Shown: positions 52,182 to 53,258 of the stretch, one piece after another
How the letters are laid out: every line of letters begins with the position of its first letter
Numbering within the stretch: the stretch's first letter is position 1
Source: Aliivibrio sifiae
Lineage (GTDB): Bacteria; Pseudomonadota; Gammaproteobacteria; Enterobacterales; Vibrionaceae
Length of the DNA: 53,258 nucleotides
Assembly (NCBI RefSeq): GCF_002954715.1
Contig: NZ_MSCP01000002.1
Location: 997,297-1,050,554, forward strand
Reading direction: 5' to 3'
Program-made: the position numbers and the translations under genes
The notes under the pieces: generated by a model
What the model saw: only the letters and a program-made list of their open reading frames with translations
What the model was told of the DNA's origin: nothing
Database searches by the model: none

Positions 52182-53258
52182 ATGTCATTATATAACCCTG
52201 TCGTGTGGCAAGATGGAATGTTTATGAAGCCGCAGCATTTCCAGCAGTTAGATCGCTATCAAGGCAAACAAAGTGGAATGCTAAGTGGGTTTGAATCTCC
52301 TCTTCATTGGGGAATAAAACGCATTGAAATCAATACCGAATTATTGGCTTTAGGTAAAATAGGCATCACTCATGCTGAAGGGATCTTGCAAGATCGCACC
52401 CCTTTTGACTTACCACTTCACGCTTCATTGCCAGAAGTAAAAGATGTTGATGCTTCTATTGCAAATAAAGTCTTATATTTGTGCTGCCCCTTGCCATCAG
52501 AGCGCTCTGAGTTATTCGGCACAAATAAAGACGGCGCTCGTTACACAATGCATACTCAAGATGCGGTAGATGCATGCTATGACAGTGAAGAAATTGCCAA
52601 TATCACCATTGGTAAGCTGAATTTTTGCTTAATGTACGAAGACGAAGATAAGAGTGCCTATACCTCTATTCCTATTCTGAAAATTTCAGAAGTAAAACCT
52701 GACGGCAGTATTATTCTAGATAAATCATACATCCCTACGTGTATTGATATTAACGCCTCAAGTGTACTTAAAAAATTCACAACCGAATTTGCATCTATGC
52801 TCCGTCACCGTGCTGAATCGATTGTTCAACGTTTAGGCGTTGTTGACCAGCAAGGCGTGTCTTCGGTTTCTGACTTTATGCTTTTACAAGCCTTGAATCG
52901 TTATGAACCTTTGTTCTGGCACTTTTCGAATATTGAAGGTGTGCATCCAGAAGCTTTCTATCGTGTTCTATTGCAAGCTGAAGGTGAATTAGCCACGTTA
53001 TGCTCGGCGTCTCGTCGTCCACAGGAGTTTGTTCCTTACAACCACGGTAACTTAACAAGTTGTTTATCAACGATCCTGAATAACTCAAAAATGACCTTGA
53101 GTGTGATGTCTGAGCAACGTGCTATCCCGCTTGTTCTTAAAGAGCAAGGTTACGGTATTCGTATTGCGCCAATTTCAGATAGAAGTATTGTTGAGTCAAC
53201 CACCTTTATTTTGGCAGTTAAAGCAGACGTTACCTTGGATATTCTTCATACCCAATTC
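52182..53258 (+). CDS. tssK: type VI secretion baseplate protein TssK (partial, cut by window end)
   Basis: An open frame starts with ATG at 52182 and stays open for 359 codons to the last base. It begins MSLYNPVVWQDGMFMKPQHFQQLDRY, the unmistakable N-terminus of TssK, the baseplate protein that connects the TssJLM membrane complex to the tail. Family members have about 440 residues, so about 80 are missing to the right. GG in AAGGATATC lies upstream at a fair distance. It follows tssJ by 11 bases, and the cluster presumably continues. Confidence 0.95.
   Translation, partial: MSLYNPVVWQDGMFMKPQHFQQLDRYQGKQSGMLSGFESPLHWGIKRIEINTELLALGKIGITHAEGILQDRTPFDLPLHASLPEVKDVDASIANKVLYLCCPLPSERSELFGTNKDGARYTMHTQDAVDACYDSEEIANITIGKLNFCLMYEDEDKSAYTSIPILKISEVKPDGSIILDKSYIPTCIDINASSVLKKFTTEFASMLRHRAESIVQRLGVVDQQGVSSVSDFMLLQALNRYEPLFWHFSNIEGVHPEAFYRVLLQAEGELATLCSASRRPQEFVPYNHGNLTSCLSTILNNSKMTLSVMSEQRAIPLVLKEQGYGIRIAPISDRSIVESTTFILAVKADVTLDILHTQF

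Noticed and set aside
52876-53088. Minus-strand 70-codon frame inside tssK
   Set aside because: It is antisense to a clear TssK coding sequence, with no domain or ribosome site.

Overview
The window reads as chromosome II of a marine Vibrionaceae, most likely an Aliivibrio. Base composition is AT-rich. The gene set (integron integrase, tal-tkt, gcv genes, guaC, a VWA/MoxR operon, type VI secretion) is one that vibrios commonly carry on the second chromosome. A nitroreductase at 23886-24542 closely resembles the Aliivibrio fischeri flavin reductase FRase I, with enough differences from the protein I remember to suggest a related species. The species call is inference. I see no rRNA, tRNA or CRISPR array.

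Layout. 1-1269: integron integrase with a candidate attI core just upstream, so the left edge probably touches a cassette array running leftward. 1276-2723: minus-strand set of a hotdog thioesterase, an HDOD protein and a short membrane protein. 2871-5852: DUF445 membrane protein, a small acidic protein and a chemoreceptor. 6046-13055: six tightly packed genes for a MoxR/DUF58/VWA/BatD envelope-associated chaperone system. 13436-16583: transaldolase and transketolase, separated by a 120-bp cruciform repeat. 16689-23821: a lipid A-type acyltransferase, then an unfamiliar locus of an HTH regulator divergent from a beta-barrel protein and a 1353-residue metzincin-type lipoprotein. 23886-26427: FRase I-like nitroreductase, diguanylate cyclase and a small protein. 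26496-29305: purine salvage (guaC and gsk, divergent) with candidate PurR and CRP sites between them. 29458-31554: ppiC, cheV and a MaoC-like hydratase. 31982-37358: glycine cleavage genes with an XRE-cupin regulator. 37643-41708: a PTS EIIC-EAL fusion, a DMT exporter, and a coupled trio containing a YidD-like protein. 41721-49286: a fructose/mannose-type PTS island with an AraC regulator, two multidomain permeases, manA, a free EIIB, and an EIIA fused to an HPr-like domain that lacks the HPr histidine. 49632-53258: the start of a type VI secretion cluster, cut inside tssK.

How parts work together. The PTS island looks like one regulon: a 46-bp element is repeated upstream of both permeases at almost the same distance from each start codon, and is a good candidate target for the adjacent AraC protein. 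The gcv genes are split into regulator-gcvT and gcvH-gcvP units facing away from a region with GGAAAC repeats, a likely operator for the XRE-cupin protein. Points that merit most attention are the PTS repeat elements, the HPr-like/EIIA fusion, the sugar-permease/c-di-GMP phosphodiesterase fusion, the regulator/barrel/metzincin locus, and the guaC leader, whose predicted transcript begins with a terminator-like hairpin.
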